From Archaeoglobales archaeon (lineage in GTDB: Archaea; Halobacteriota; Archaeoglobi; Archaeoglobales; Archaeoglobaceae), in contig JAAOZI010000012.1 of the NCBI GenBank assembly GCA_011605865.1, forward strand, positions 24,068 to 88,067: a stretch of 64,000 nt of DNA, written 5' to 3'. This document shows positions 51,674-60,588 of this stretch, piece by piece. The notes beneath the pieces are model-generated. The model did no database searches, was not told where the DNA came from, and saw nothing but the letters and a program-made list of their open reading frames with translations. The position numbers and the translations under genes are program-made. Numbering within the stretch: position 1 is the first letter of the stretch; each line of letters begins with the position of its first letter.

Positions 51674-54013
51674 GTGATCCAAGGTCTGCTACTCGATGCA
51701 GAATATGTTACGCTCGATGAAAAAGCCATCATAAGACTTTGGTGTAAAGGAGAGGAAGTATTTATTGCCTACGACAAAAACTTCAAACCCTATTTTTATG
51801 TTTTTGACGTAGACGAAGAGACAATAGAAAGAGCTGTTGTTAAAACGAGAAAAGGTGCAATAACCCCGGAATCATACGAGAGAAGAAAAGTAAAGATTTT
51901 GGGGGAAGAGAAGGATGCTTTTGTAGTCTATGCTAAGCATCCACAACACGTTCCAAAGCTTAGAGAGATTTTCTCCGAATTCGGAGAAGTTAGAGAAGCG
52001 GACATACCCTTTGCATATCGCTACCTCATAGACAAAGATCTAGCATGCATGGATGGGGTGAAGATAAAAGGAAGAGAAATTGGAGGGAAAATAAAGAGCT
52101 ATGAAATTGATGAAATTGAGCGAGTTGAAATCGAGGTTCCAGAACTCAAAATTCTAGCATTTGACTGCGAAATGCTGTCTTCCTTTGGTATGCCAGACGC
52201 CGAAAAAGATCCAATAATAGTAATCGCAGTCAAATGGGGAGATGGAGAGAAAGAGTTTGAGATCATCAGCGAAAGAGAAGAGAGAAAAATTCTACAGAGA
52301 TTTGTTGAAATAATAAAAACCGTTGATCCAGATGTCATCGTCGGATATAATCAAGATGCATTCGACTGGCCCTATTTAAGGAAGAGAGCCGAAAAACTAA
52401 AAGTTCCGCTAAACATTGGCAGAGACGGGAGCCAGATAAGCTTCAAGGGCGGCAGACCAAAAATAGCCGGAAGACTTAACGTAGACCTCTACGACATAGC
52501 CATGCGAATCACTGAAGTCAAGATAAAGAGACTCGAAAACATCGCAGAGTTTCTCGGAACCAAAATAGATATGGAGGACATAGAAGCTAGAGATATAAAC
52601 AAGTACTGGGAAACGGATAAAGAAAAAGTTTTGCTGCACGCAAAAAGAGATGTAATGCACACATTCATGATAGCAAAGGAACTGCTACCCATGCACTATG
52701 AAATGGCGAAACTGATAAGATTGCCATTAGATGATGTAACAAGAATTGGAAGGGGCAAGCAAGTTGACTGGCTTTTGCTCAGCGAGGCGAAAAAGGTTGG
52801 AGAGGTGGCCCCAAATGCAGCCGAGGTTGCTGAAACCTACGAGGGAGCATTTGTTATAGAACCCGAGAGGGGTCTACACGAAAACGTTGCTGAACTCGAT
52901 TTCGCTAGTATGTATCCGTCAATAATGGTAACTTTCAATATAAGCCCAGATACCCTAAGCCCAAATGGGGAGTATATAGCTCCCGAAGTTGGTTACAGAT
53001 TCAAAAAACAGCCAGATGGATTTTTTAAGAGAATTCTCATTTCCCTGATCAAGAGAAGACAAGAAATCAAGAAAATTATGAAAAACATGAATGAAAACGA
53101 TCCGAATTACAAGCTCCTAGACATAAAACAACAGACCCTGAAAATTCTGACAAACTCCTTCTATGGATACATGGGGTGGGGTGGAGCGAGGTGGTACTGC
53201 AAGGCTTGTGCTGAAGCAACAACTGCCTGGGGAAGACATTTCATAAAAACTTCGGCAAAGATAGCAGAGCAAATGGGTTTTAAAGTTCTCTATGGTGACA
53301 CAGACAGTATATTTGTTTCAAAACCAGTAGGAATCGAAGAGCTAAAAAAAGAGGTAGATAAGCTAATAGAAAGGATATCCAAAGAGCTTCCAGTCCAAAT
53401 AGAGCTTGACGAGCTTTTTAAAACAATATTCTTTGTTGAAAAGAAGAGATATGCGGGGCTAACAATTGAAGGAAAAATCCTAGTCAGAGGACTCGAAGTA
53501 AGAAGAGGCGATTGGTGCGAATTGGCAAAAAGGGCACAGAAAGAAGTAATCGAGATACTACTCCGAGAGAAAAATCCGGAAAAGGCCATGAAACTCGTTT
53601 CGAGGATCATAGAGGACATAAGAAAGGGTAATGTCAAGCTCGAAGATATAGTAATATACAAGGGTTTAACGAAGAAACCATCAAAATACGAAGCGATACA
53701 GGCACACGTTAAAGCCGCAAAAAAGGCTGAAGAAATAGGCATCTTTTACCCAGTCGGCTCAAAAATCGGTTACATTGTAGTTAAAGGGACTGGAAACGTT
53801 GGAGACAGAGCATATCCCCTGGAGATGGTAGAGAACTTCGACGGTGAAAATATAAAAATAAAACGCAGAGAGGGATATGAGCTGAAGAAGCTTGACAAAG
53901 ACTACTACATCGAGCATCAAATAATTCCAGCGGTAATGAGAATACTTGAAAGATTCGGCTATTCCGATGCGAAAATAAAGAGCTCCCAAACAACGCTTGA
54001 CTTTTTCAGCTAA
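51674..54013 (+). CDS. polB: family B DNA polymerase I
   Basis: A 779-residue replicative/repair polymerase. Exo I is FDCEMLSS (D164-x-E166) and Exo II GYNQDAFDWPY. Exo III reads H322-AKR-D326 where most family B enzymes have Tyr-x3-Asp. Polymerase motif A is ELDFASMYPS, motif B KILTNSFYGYMG and motif C YGDTDS. The C-terminus SQTTLDFFS is a PCNA-interacting (PIP) box. GTG start with TATA-like TTAAATTTAAAT about 25 bases upstream. It converges on a DUF63 gene with a four-base overlap. Confidence 0.97.
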   Translation: MIQGLLLDAEYVTLDEKAIIRLWCKGEEVFIAYDKNFKPYFYVFDVDEETIERAVVKTRKGAITPESYERRKVKILGEEKDAFVVYAKHPQHVPKLREIFSEFGEVREADIPFAYRYLIDKDLACMDGVKIKGREIGGKIKSYEIDEIERVEIEVPELKILAFDCEMLSSFGMPDAEKDPIIVIAVKWGDGEKEFEIISEREERKILQRFVEIIKTVDPDVIVGYNQDAFDWPYLRKRAEKLKVPLNIGRDGSQISFKGGRPKIAGRLNVDLYDIAMRITEVKIKRLENIAEFLGTKIDMEDIEARDINKYWETDKEKVLLHAKRDVMHTFMIAKELLPMHYEMAKLIRLPLDDVTRIGRGKQVDWLLLSEAKKVGEVAPNAAEVAETYEGAFVIEPERGLHENVAELDFASMYPSIMVTFNISPDTLSPNGEYIAPEVGYRFKKQPDGFFKRILISLIKRRQEIKKIMKNMNENDPNYKLLDIKQQTLKILTNSFYGYMGWGGARWYCKACAEATTAWGRHFIKTSAKIAEQMGFKVLYGDTDSIFVSKPVGIEELKKEVDKLIERISKELPVQIELDELFKTIFFVEKKRYAGLTIEGKILVRGLEVRRGDWCELAKRAQKEVIEILLREKNPEKAMKLVSRIIEDIRKGNVKLEDIVIYKGLTKKPSKYEAIQAHVKAAKKAEEIGIFYPVGSKIGYIVVKGTGNVGDRAYPLEMVENFDGENIKIKRREGYELKKLDKDYYIEHQIIPAVMRILERFGYSDAKIKSSQTTLDFFS

Positions 54014-54792
54014 ACAGCAAAGGTTATCCTCAATGCATTCCTCAGAGCAGGGCCAAGACCGAGAATTAATAGAGCAAGTTTTATGAAATTCCTCAAGTTC
54101 TTGTTTTCCTCGGATTCAACGATGAGAAGGGCCAGAGCAATAACTGCAAACTTTACCAAAGGCAGCGCTATTGGGCCCAGATATTCTACTATAAAACCCG
54201 GAAGCACGTGAATTTCAACGTATCCGTGATAACTTATCCCCATAAAGCTAGCAAAACCATCAAACATGTGTGCAAACATTACGGAGAAGCTGGCAAAATT
54301 TCTAGTGTTTTTGAAAATTGCAAAAAATGCAAAAGAAACGAGCAATGCCATAGAAATAGAAGACGGGAGTACAAGTGGATTTACGATTCTCAAGTTTAGA
54401 ATCAAAAGAACCAACACCGCAAATGAAGACAAAATACCCACAAACGCGTAGGGGATGTAATATTTTTTGATTTTCCTTGAAACAATTAGAATTGGAAATG
54501 CAAGGAGAAATATTAGGAAAAATATAAAAGGGGACATGAAAAGGTATGAAGTTGGAGGATTAAGAAAACCCGCATCCTCAACGATCCTAGAGAACGAGCC
54601 AAGAAAGACATACGGAACCGTTGCAAGAATAAACTTCTCATCAATTTCGAATCTTTTCTCCAGAAAACGATAAAGAAAATAAGCTACCAGTACAAGAATT
54701 GCGGCCCAAGTCAGTGTATTCACAATGTTGTAACCTTCCTTATAAACTATAGAATCAATATAGTACTTTTTTATGAAGCTCCAAAGATCCAT
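54010..54792 (-). CDS. DUF63 family archaeal membrane protein
   Basis: A 260-residue integral membrane protein with seven or so hydrophobic helices. YNIVNTLTWAAIL, FLGSFSRIVEDAGF, MFAHMFDGFASFMGI and the C-terminal LGLGPALRNALRI are conserved in DUF63. Function unknown; the conserved Asp/Arg/His within helices suggest transport or catalysis in the membrane. It lies next to the CDIN1-like gene on the same strand with a 24-base gap. Confidence 0.85.
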   Translation of the reverse strand: MDLWSFIKKYYIDSIVYKEGYNIVNTLTWAAILVLVAYFLYRFLEKRFEIDEKFILATVPYVFLGSFSRIVEDAGFLNPPTSYLFMSPFIFFLIFLLAFPILIVSRKIKKYYIPYAFVGILSSFAVLVLLILNLRIVNPLVLPSSISMALLVSFAFFAIFKNTRNFASFSVMFAHMFDGFASFMGISYHGYVEIHVLPGFIVEYLGPIALPLVKFAVIALALLIVESEENKNLRNFIKLALLILGLGPALRNALRITFAV

Positions 54793-54816
54793 ACGGAAAA
54801 AACTTCCTCGTGCTTA

Positions 54817-55701
54817 TTAATCTTCCTGCTTAACCAAAAAGCCCATGTTTTTTAGTATCCTTACAACTTCTGCATTGTACGGAAAAATATCCTGATCTGC
54901 ATAACTTTCTACAAATTTTTCAGCAATATCAATCGGATTTCCCTCCAATTCTTTATCTCTTCTTATCCTTACTTCCATTTCCAGCAATTTTCTCTTCAGC
55001 TCTCCATTGAACTCGCATCCATCGCTGACATCCAAACCTTCCAAACATCCTCTCCAAAAAATGGCAATACCCCCACCAAAAAGCTCCAAGTACCTTTTGA
55101 ATTGCTTTTTGAAATAAATTTCACATGTCCTGTAATCGGCAAAAATTGCTTTACTTTCTATCCATACTACTTTCCTACCGCAAAATTCTAGCGGTTCTTC
55201 AAGCAAAAAGTCTGGCGTTTTCTGCATTTTGAGCTCCTTCTCTTTTTTGAATTTTACTCCAAGAGTCCTCAACTTCTCCTCAACTATTTCTTCTCCAATT
55301 TGTCCAAAAACCAACTGAATTTTCGTAGCTATCGGCGAATAGACAAAATCCGTTGAGACTGCTCTGTAAACCATTTCTCTAAGCTCTGCATCTAAAATAT
55401 CCGGGTTTCTGAGTGCTTTCCATATTTCTTTTGTAGATAGACCCATAGCCTTCAAAAGAATTCGAATTTTCATAACAGGAGTTAAAGTCAACCATTTTGG
55501 AAAGGAACCTTTTTCTTTCCAGTATTTCAGAATTTCGTCGCTTTTTTCGGCAAAAATACGATATTTTCTTTTAACGCTCTCGACCTTTTTCTGAATTAGT
55601 ATAGAATGAAGGACTCCTCGCGGCAGGTTAAATTTATCCAGATCCGATATTCTATTTACACTCCTTCTTATTTCCAAGTATTCATCTAGATTCAATCTCA
55701 T
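54817..55701 (-). CDS. TPD-type (CDIN1/C15orf41-like) predicted nuclease
   Basis: 294 residues. An N-terminal helical part with an HTH-like segment (LLKAMGLSTKEIWKALRNP) precedes a PD-(D/E)xK-like domain: KTPDFLLEEPLEF gives the Asp, VVWIESKAIF the Glu-x-Lys. The TPD motif and the IESKA strand are typical of the family that includes human CDIN1, mutated in congenital dyserythropoietic anaemia. The archaeal role is unknown. It overlaps pcc1 by four bases and is in an operon with a DHH/RecJ phosphoesterase. Confidence 0.82.
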   Translation of the reverse strand: MRLNLDEYLEIRRSVNRISDLDKFNLPRGVLHSILIQKKVESVKRKYRIFAEKSDEILKYWKEKGSFPKWLTLTPVMKIRILLKAMGLSTKEIWKALRNPDILDAELREMVYRAVSTDFVYSPIATKIQLVFGQIGEEIVEEKLRTLGVKFKKEKELKMQKTPDFLLEEPLEFCGRKVVWIESKAIFADYRTCEIYFKKQFKRYLELFGGGIAIFWRGCLEGLDVSDGCEFNGELKRKLLEMEVRIRRDKELEGNPIDIAEKFVESYADQDIFPYNAEVVRILKNMGFLVKQED

Positions 55702-55901
55702 ATTTGCTCACACATTTTAATATGCATCAAATAATCGTCTACTGCGTAAAGAAGGGAACTTATCTTAGAAGTAACAACTTCTATTATTATTTTGTTGCCC
55801 TCAGCATAACACTTACAAAAACTCGGATCATCTACTCTAAGTGCTTTCACTATATTTTCTGCGTCCCCGCTTTCCAGCTCTAAGCGAGCATAGCACAGCA
55901 A
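55698..55901 (-). CDS. KEOPS complex subunit Pcc1
   Basis: 67 residues, typical for Pcc1, the small dimerisation subunit of KEOPS that makes t6A in tRNA. The LELESGDAENIVKALRVDDP start, a central KIIIEVVTSKISSLLYAVDDYLMHIK beta-alpha and overall size match; no catalytic residues are expected. It lies between a DHH phosphoesterase and the CDIN1-like nuclease, overlapping both, an arrangement similar to that of many archaea where pcc1 follows recJ-like genes. Confidence 0.85.
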   Translation of the reverse strand: MLCYARLELESGDAENIVKALRVDDPSFCKCYAEGNKIIIEVVTSKISSLLYAVDDYLMHIKMCEQI

Positions 55902-57190
55902 AGTCTGTCTACCTCCTTCAGAAATTCTTCCATCCTATCTCGCAAAATGTTGGCTCCTGCAGCAACTCTATGGCCGCCACCACTCCCACCAACCTTTGCT
56001 GAAGCTAATCGCATAACTTCCGACAAATCAAGTCTTTTGGCAATTTTTTCTGTAGTCCTTGCAGAAACCTTCACTTTTCCATCTTTCTTAATGTTTAAAA
56101 CGACCAAAGGTTTCTCTGGAAAGAGATAACGCGAGAATATCGTTGCTATGGGGCTTGTCGATGGAGCATCTTCCATTATGAGATATCGAATACAGAATCC
56201 TTCTTTTATTTCACTTCTCCTTCTACTTACCTCCTCCAAAATTTCAGTCTTGAATTTGTCAGTTATCTCCATCCCTTCCTTCAAAGCTTTTTCATCGCCC
56301 AAAAGAATGCTGAAAGCAGTTGCAGTCGCACCAATTCTTCCGCAGGAATTCACAATATCCACCAAGGTTACCGGATTCTTCAGTAAAAGATTTTTTACTA
56401 TTAGTCTACTTCCTATTACTTGCTCAAAAACACCTTCATAGGCTCCTATTTCCAACAATCTCAAAGCTATTGCATCAGCAAGCCTCTGGACTTCAATTTC
56501 CGAGAGCTCGTCAACTTCTTTATCCCCATCTAATTTTGTCTTCTTTAAAAATTCCATTAGCTCTTCTTCCTTCTTGTAAAAATCCAAGAAAGGTTCCAAA
56601 CTCGTTTTAAGCGAATTTAAAAGCTTTCCCGATGGTAAACTGACACCTCTACTCGCTTCTATGCATTTCGTTTCAATTCCATCACGCAGAATTTCTGCAT
56701 TCAATCCAGAAAACTTCTGTTTATCTCCAATTATTCCAAGAATTGCAATAGAGGCCAGATCTCTATTCTCTCCCAGCTCTTTTGCAAAAAGATATGCAAC
56801 TCCACTTGCTGAAAGCTCATACGTCCCATCAATACCAAAAAAGTGAGGGTTGATGTGAACCAGGTTTCTCTTAGGCTTTATTTCCCCATCCGGTTTGTGA
56901 TGGTCTAGTATTATGATATCGGAATCTATTTCCGAAATTTTCTGGCTATATCTGCTTCCCATATCAGCAAATATTATTAAATCGTCTCCCTCGGGCTCAA
57001 AGTCATTTAAACCCTTCAGAAAGCTTATTTGAAAAGCCTTCCTTGCCCTAAGCAATGCCTTTGCAAGTACTGCCCCAGCAGAGATGCCGTCGGCATCGTA
57101 ATGTGTGTAAATCCTAGCAAATTCGTGCCTGTTGAGTAAGTTTGCTGCTTTCTTAGCTACCTCCTTAATTGTTAAGCCCGAACTCATCAT
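55880..57190 (-). CDS. DHH/DHHA1 phosphoesterase, RecJ/GAN-like
   Basis: A 436-residue archaeal RecJ-type protein. The DHH domain has THYDADGISAG (motif I), IIFADMGS, LDHHKPDG (motif III) and GIIGDKQKF; the DHHA1 domain ends with VGGSGGGHRVAAGA. Archaeal homologues act as GINS-associated nucleases (GAN) or RecJ-type 5'-exonucleases in replication or repair. Several ATGs lie close together at the start. It overlaps lysC by 26 bases and pcc1 by 22. Confidence 0.9.
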   Translation of the reverse strand: MMSSGLTIKEVAKKAANLLNRHEFARIYTHYDADGISAGAVLAKALLRARKAFQISFLKGLNDFEPEGDDLIIFADMGSRYSQKISEIDSDIIILDHHKPDGEIKPKRNLVHINPHFFGIDGTYELSASGVAYLFAKELGENRDLASIAILGIIGDKQKFSGLNAEILRDGIETKCIEASRGVSLPSGKLLNSLKTSLEPFLDFYKKEEELMEFLKKTKLDGDKEVDELSEIEVQRLADAIALRLLEIGAYEGVFEQVIGSRLIVKNLLLKNPVTLVDIVNSCGRIGATATAFSILLGDEKALKEGMEITDKFKTEILEEVSRRRSEIKEGFCIRYLIMEDAPSTSPIATIFSRYLFPEKPLVVLNIKKDGKVKVSARTTEKIAKRLDLSEVMRLASAKVGGSGGGHRVAAGANILRDRMEEFLKEVDRLCCAMLA

Positions 57191-58553
57191 GGATTATCCT
57201 AACGGCATTGATTCCATCCTCAGATTTAACCACGAAAGATATGTTGTATTCCGAGCAACTTTGACTTATCATCATTACATTTATACCATTTCTACCCAAT
57301 GCTGAAAATATTTTCCCTGCAACCCCGGGTGTTCCTGCCATACCCGCACCAACCGCGCTGATCACAGATACGTTTTCTATCTTGTTAACCCTTATTACTC
57401 CGTTCTCCATTTTCTTTAGAGCCTGGTAAGCCTTTTCTAGATCTTTCAAATCCACGACTATCGACAAACTTAGCTCAGAAGAACTTTGAGCGACCATTAT
57501 CACTCCAACCTTCTCCTCAGAAAGAATTCTGAAGACTTCTGTCATTATCTCTGCAAAATCAAAACCCGCTCCGCTTATACTCACGATTCCTGCTTTTGGA
57601 ATTAAGCTAAGTGCCTTTACCACGTCCTTAGTTTCCTTAGTGCCTGCACAAATAACGGTTCCCTCAAAATCTGGATTAAAGACATTCTTTATCCTTACGG
57701 GTATGTTCTTTCTCATTACAGGTATGAGAGCAAGAGGATGCAAAATCTTTGCACCGAAATGCGAGAGCTCCATAGCTTCCTGATAAGAGATTTGCGGGAT
57801 AAATTTTGCATTCGGGACAAACTTAGGATCACAAGTCATTATTCCGTTAACCTCTTTCCAGAGCCAGACTTCATCTGCATTTAAAGCAGAAGCTAGAATT
57901 GTTGCTGTATAATCGCTTCCCCCTCTGCCAAGCGTTGTTATGCTTCCATCTTCAGCACAACCGATGAAGCCAGTGACAACGGGTACGGTCTTCTTTATTT
58001 TTAGCAGGGGTTCAATTCTATTTCTTATTAATTCATAAATTCCGGGCAATGGTTTTGCTTTTCCATAATTCCTGTCCGTGAGTATTCCAGCATCACAGCC
58101 GGTTAGCGCAACAGAATCTACCCCCAGAGAGAGAAGGGAGGCCGAGAATATTGGGGCCACGAGCCTCTCACCGAATGAAACGATGTAATCCTCGCTTCTT
58201 TTGGTGAGCTCACCAAGGTAAGTTATGCCAAGAAGAACTTTTTCTAGTTCATCAAATAATTTTTCCAGAGCATTTATAACTCGATTCTTTATATCTTCGC
58301 TCTGAACAGCTTTTTCTACCGCCTCATAATGTCTCTTCATCATATCGGCAACAAAGAGTTTAATAAAACCAGCAGAAGCTTCCGAACTGCATCTTTTTGC
58401 AGCGTTTATTAGCGCATCTGTAACCCCTGACATCGCAGAAACTACTACAACTACTTCATTGTCGTTTGCAAACTTTTTGACCAAATTTGCGCTATGGAGT
58501 ATCGCTTCTCCGTCCTTAACGCTGACACCACCAAATTTCATTACGATTCTCAC
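57165..58553 (-). CDS. aspartate kinase
   Basis: First enzyme of the aspartate family (lysine, methionine, threonine). 462 residues: MKFGGVSV (usually KFGGTSV, so Thr to Val), VSAMSGVTDALI, SFGERLVAP, TLGRGGSDYTATILA, TCDPKFVPNAKFI and the two ACT domains in the last third (ISGAGFDFAEIMTEVFRILSEEKVGVIM, SAVGAGMAGTPGVAGKIFSALG in parts). It is the first gene of the unit leading to recJ, pcc1 and the nuclease. Confidence 0.94.
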   Translation of the reverse strand: MRIVMKFGGVSVKDGEAILHSANLVKKFANDNEVVVVVSAMSGVTDALINAAKRCSSEASAGFIKLFVADMMKRHYEAVEKAVQSEDIKNRVINALEKLFDELEKVLLGITYLGELTKRSEDYIVSFGERLVAPIFSASLLSLGVDSVALTGCDAGILTDRNYGKAKPLPGIYELIRNRIEPLLKIKKTVPVVTGFIGCAEDGSITTLGRGGSDYTATILASALNADEVWLWKEVNGIMTCDPKFVPNAKFIPQISYQEAMELSHFGAKILHPLALIPVMRKNIPVRIKNVFNPDFEGTVICAGTKETKDVVKALSLIPKAGIVSISGAGFDFAEIMTEVFRILSEEKVGVIMVAQSSSELSLSIVVDLKDLEKAYQALKKMENGVIRVNKIENVSVISAVGAGMAGTPGVAGKIFSALGRNGINVMMISQSCSEYNISFVVKSEDGINAVRIIHDEFGLNN

Positions 58554-58681
58554 ATCGCCAGAAAATAAGCTTGGGAATATAAACCTATGGGAAGTGATGT
58601 CAAAGTTTCTAATACAAACCTACAACAAACCACCACTAAATTCCAAAAAAAGTTTTAAATCCCCGATAAAGTGTTTAACAC

Positions 58682-59590
58682 ATGTTGGAGATAAACGGGG
58701 TTCCAGTTGAGGATACCTACTGCGAGGCCTTTGATGGGATATATTCAAGGTTTATAGTTACCGCAAAGCACAAATGGCTCCTAGAAAAGGCCGCAGTTTC
58801 TGCAACAGCATTACCATCGACTGTTTTTGGAGAGTCAGAAGGAGGAATAGAGAAGTGGCTATCCCCAAGCGAGACACCAGACGGGAGGGTTGGAGCTATC
58901 TGCCAAGTATGGGTTCAGAAATCAAAAAAGTTCATGGATGTATTGATGAGAGAGATGAGCAAAAGAATAAGACAAGGAATCCTAGTTGTCCCAACAACTA
59001 GAGTTTTCAATGCAACAGAGAGCGAGACTAAGTTTGATGCGGAAATAAACGTCGGGAGATGTGGTGACGGCTACGAATGGGAGGAGGAGAGATGGGGCAG
59101 GAAAGTGATAGTAGTTCCTATAATGTTCGGCGAATTCGTTATAGAAAGGTATATCGGATACGCAAACGGAATAGCTGGAGGGAATATTTGGATTTTCTGC
59201 GAAAGTGAAGACTCCGCACTTGAGGCCGGTGAAGCCTGCGTCGAGGCACTTAAAAATCTTGATGGAGTAATAACTTCCTTCGATATCTGCTCAGCCGGGA
59301 GCAAACCTGAAACCAAGTATCCAGAAATCGGTCCCACAACAAATCACTACTACTGCCCAATTCTCAAAGGAAAGATTCCAGACTCAAAAGTCCCCGATGG
59401 AGTGAGATCAATACCAGAGATTGTAATAAACGGTACAAACCTAGAGGCTGTTGAAAAAGCGATGTTCATATGTTTAAAGACGGCAAGCAGAATAGACGGT
59501 GTAGTAAAGCTTTCTGCCGGAAACTACGGTGGAAAGCTCGGACAGCACAAGATATATCTCAGAGATATAATCAAGAAATATGAAAAATAA
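58682..59590 (+). CDS. ftr: formylmethanofuran:tetrahydromethanopterin formyltransferase
   Basis: Moves the formyl group between methanofuran and tetrahydromethanopterin, used in reverse methanogenesis-type acetyl/CO oxidation by sulfate-reducing archaea. 302 residues beginning MLEINGVPVEDTYCEAF, with TALPSTVFGESEGGIEKWL, SPSETPDGRVGAICQVWVQ and ICSAGSKPE, GPTTNHYYCP. TATA AGTTTTAAAT is centred about 26 bases upstream, giving a probable leaderless transcript. No other C1 genes are in the window. Confidence 0.96.
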   Translation: MLEINGVPVEDTYCEAFDGIYSRFIVTAKHKWLLEKAAVSATALPSTVFGESEGGIEKWLSPSETPDGRVGAICQVWVQKSKKFMDVLMREMSKRIRQGILVVPTTRVFNATESETKFDAEINVGRCGDGYEWEEERWGRKVIVVPIMFGEFVIERYIGYANGIAGGNIWIFCESEDSALEAGEACVEALKNLDGVITSFDICSAGSKPETKYPEIGPTTNHYYCPILKGKIPDSKVPDGVRSIPEIVINGTNLEAVEKAMFICLKTASRIDGVVKLSAGNYGGKLGQHKIYLRDIIKKYEK

Positions 59591-59592
59591 AT

Positions 59593-60588
59593 ATGAAGGC
59601 AGTAATAATGGCCGGGGGCTACGCAACAAGGTTATGGCCAATAACAAAAACAAAAGCCAAACCACTACTACCATTGGGTAGCAAAAAAATTATAGACCAC
59701 GTATACGAAAAAGTAATCGACCTCGAGATTCCAGTGATAATCTCAACCAATAAGAGATTCGAAGACGATTTCAGAGAATGGGCTAAAGGAAAAAAAGTTG
59801 AGATCATTGTTGAGAACACAAGAAGCGAAGAAGAAAAACTTGGAGCTGTAAAGGCTCTGGCAGAAATTGCAAAAAGTTTAAGTGAAGATCTTCTAGTTGT
59901 AGCAGGAGATAATGTCTTTTCCTTTTCTTTAAGAGAATTAAATAGCTTCTTCTTAGAAAAGAAAAAACCAGTTATAGGGCTCTACGATGTTAACGACTTA
60001 GAGCTTGCAAAAAGATACGGAGTCGCAGAGATGGAGGGAGAAAGAATTGTCAAATTTTACGAAAAACCCGAAAAACCACCCTCAACACTAATCGGAATTG
60101 GAGTTTACTTCTTACCCAGGAAAGCCATAGAGTTGCTTCTTGAATACGTTGAAAAATCCAAAAGAAGCGACAATCTTGGTGATTTTATAGGTTACCTCTG
60201 CGAAAACGAAGAAGTCTATGGTTTAAGGTTTAACGGAAACTGGTATGATGTTGGAAATGCCGACTCCTATTTGGAGGCATTTAAAAGCTTTACAAACCAC
60301 TATGTCGATAGATCCGCCGAAATAGAGAAATCTGTAAAAATTATTGAGCCTGTCGTTATAGAGAGAGGTGTCAGGATAACTGGAAGAAGCATAATTGGTC
60401 CGTACGCCTTTATTGGAAGCGATTGCAGAATTGAGTCTTCCGACGTTAGCGAAAGCATCGTTTTCAGCGGAACTGTTCTTTTCAAGGTCAAACTCTGGAG
60501 GAGCATAGTTGATGAAAAGTGCGAAATCAGAAATATACAGCTCACGAGCTCCATAGTCGGAGGAAACGCAAAAATTCAAGGAGGATGA
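59593..60588 (+). CDS. sugar-phosphate nucleotidyltransferase with left-handed beta-helix
   Basis: A 331-residue GlmU/RmlA-like protein. The N-terminal Rossmann nucleotidyltransferase domain has MAGGYATRLWPITKTKAKPLLPL and the GD motif DLLVVAGDN, with ATP/sugar contacts WYDVGNADSYLEA. The C-terminal hexapeptide repeats (RSIIGPYAFIGSDCRI, RSIVDEKCEIRN) form a left-handed beta-helix. It probably activates a hexose-1-phosphate or GlcNAc-1-phosphate; the sugar is uncertain. It begins two bases after ftr and overlaps the radical SAM gene by four. Confidence 0.87.
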   Translation: MKAVIMAGGYATRLWPITKTKAKPLLPLGSKKIIDHVYEKVIDLEIPVIISTNKRFEDDFREWAKGKKVEIIVENTRSEEEKLGAVKALAEIAKSLSEDLLVVAGDNVFSFSLRELNSFFLEKKKPVIGLYDVNDLELAKRYGVAEMEGERIVKFYEKPEKPPSTLIGIGVYFLPRKAIELLLEYVEKSKRSDNLGDFIGYLCENEEVYGLRFNGNWYDVGNADSYLEAFKSFTNHYVDRSAEIEKSVKIIEPVVIERGVRITGRSIIGPYAFIGSDCRIESSDVSESIVFSGTVLFKVKLWRSIVDEKCEIRNIQLTSSIVGGNAKIQGG

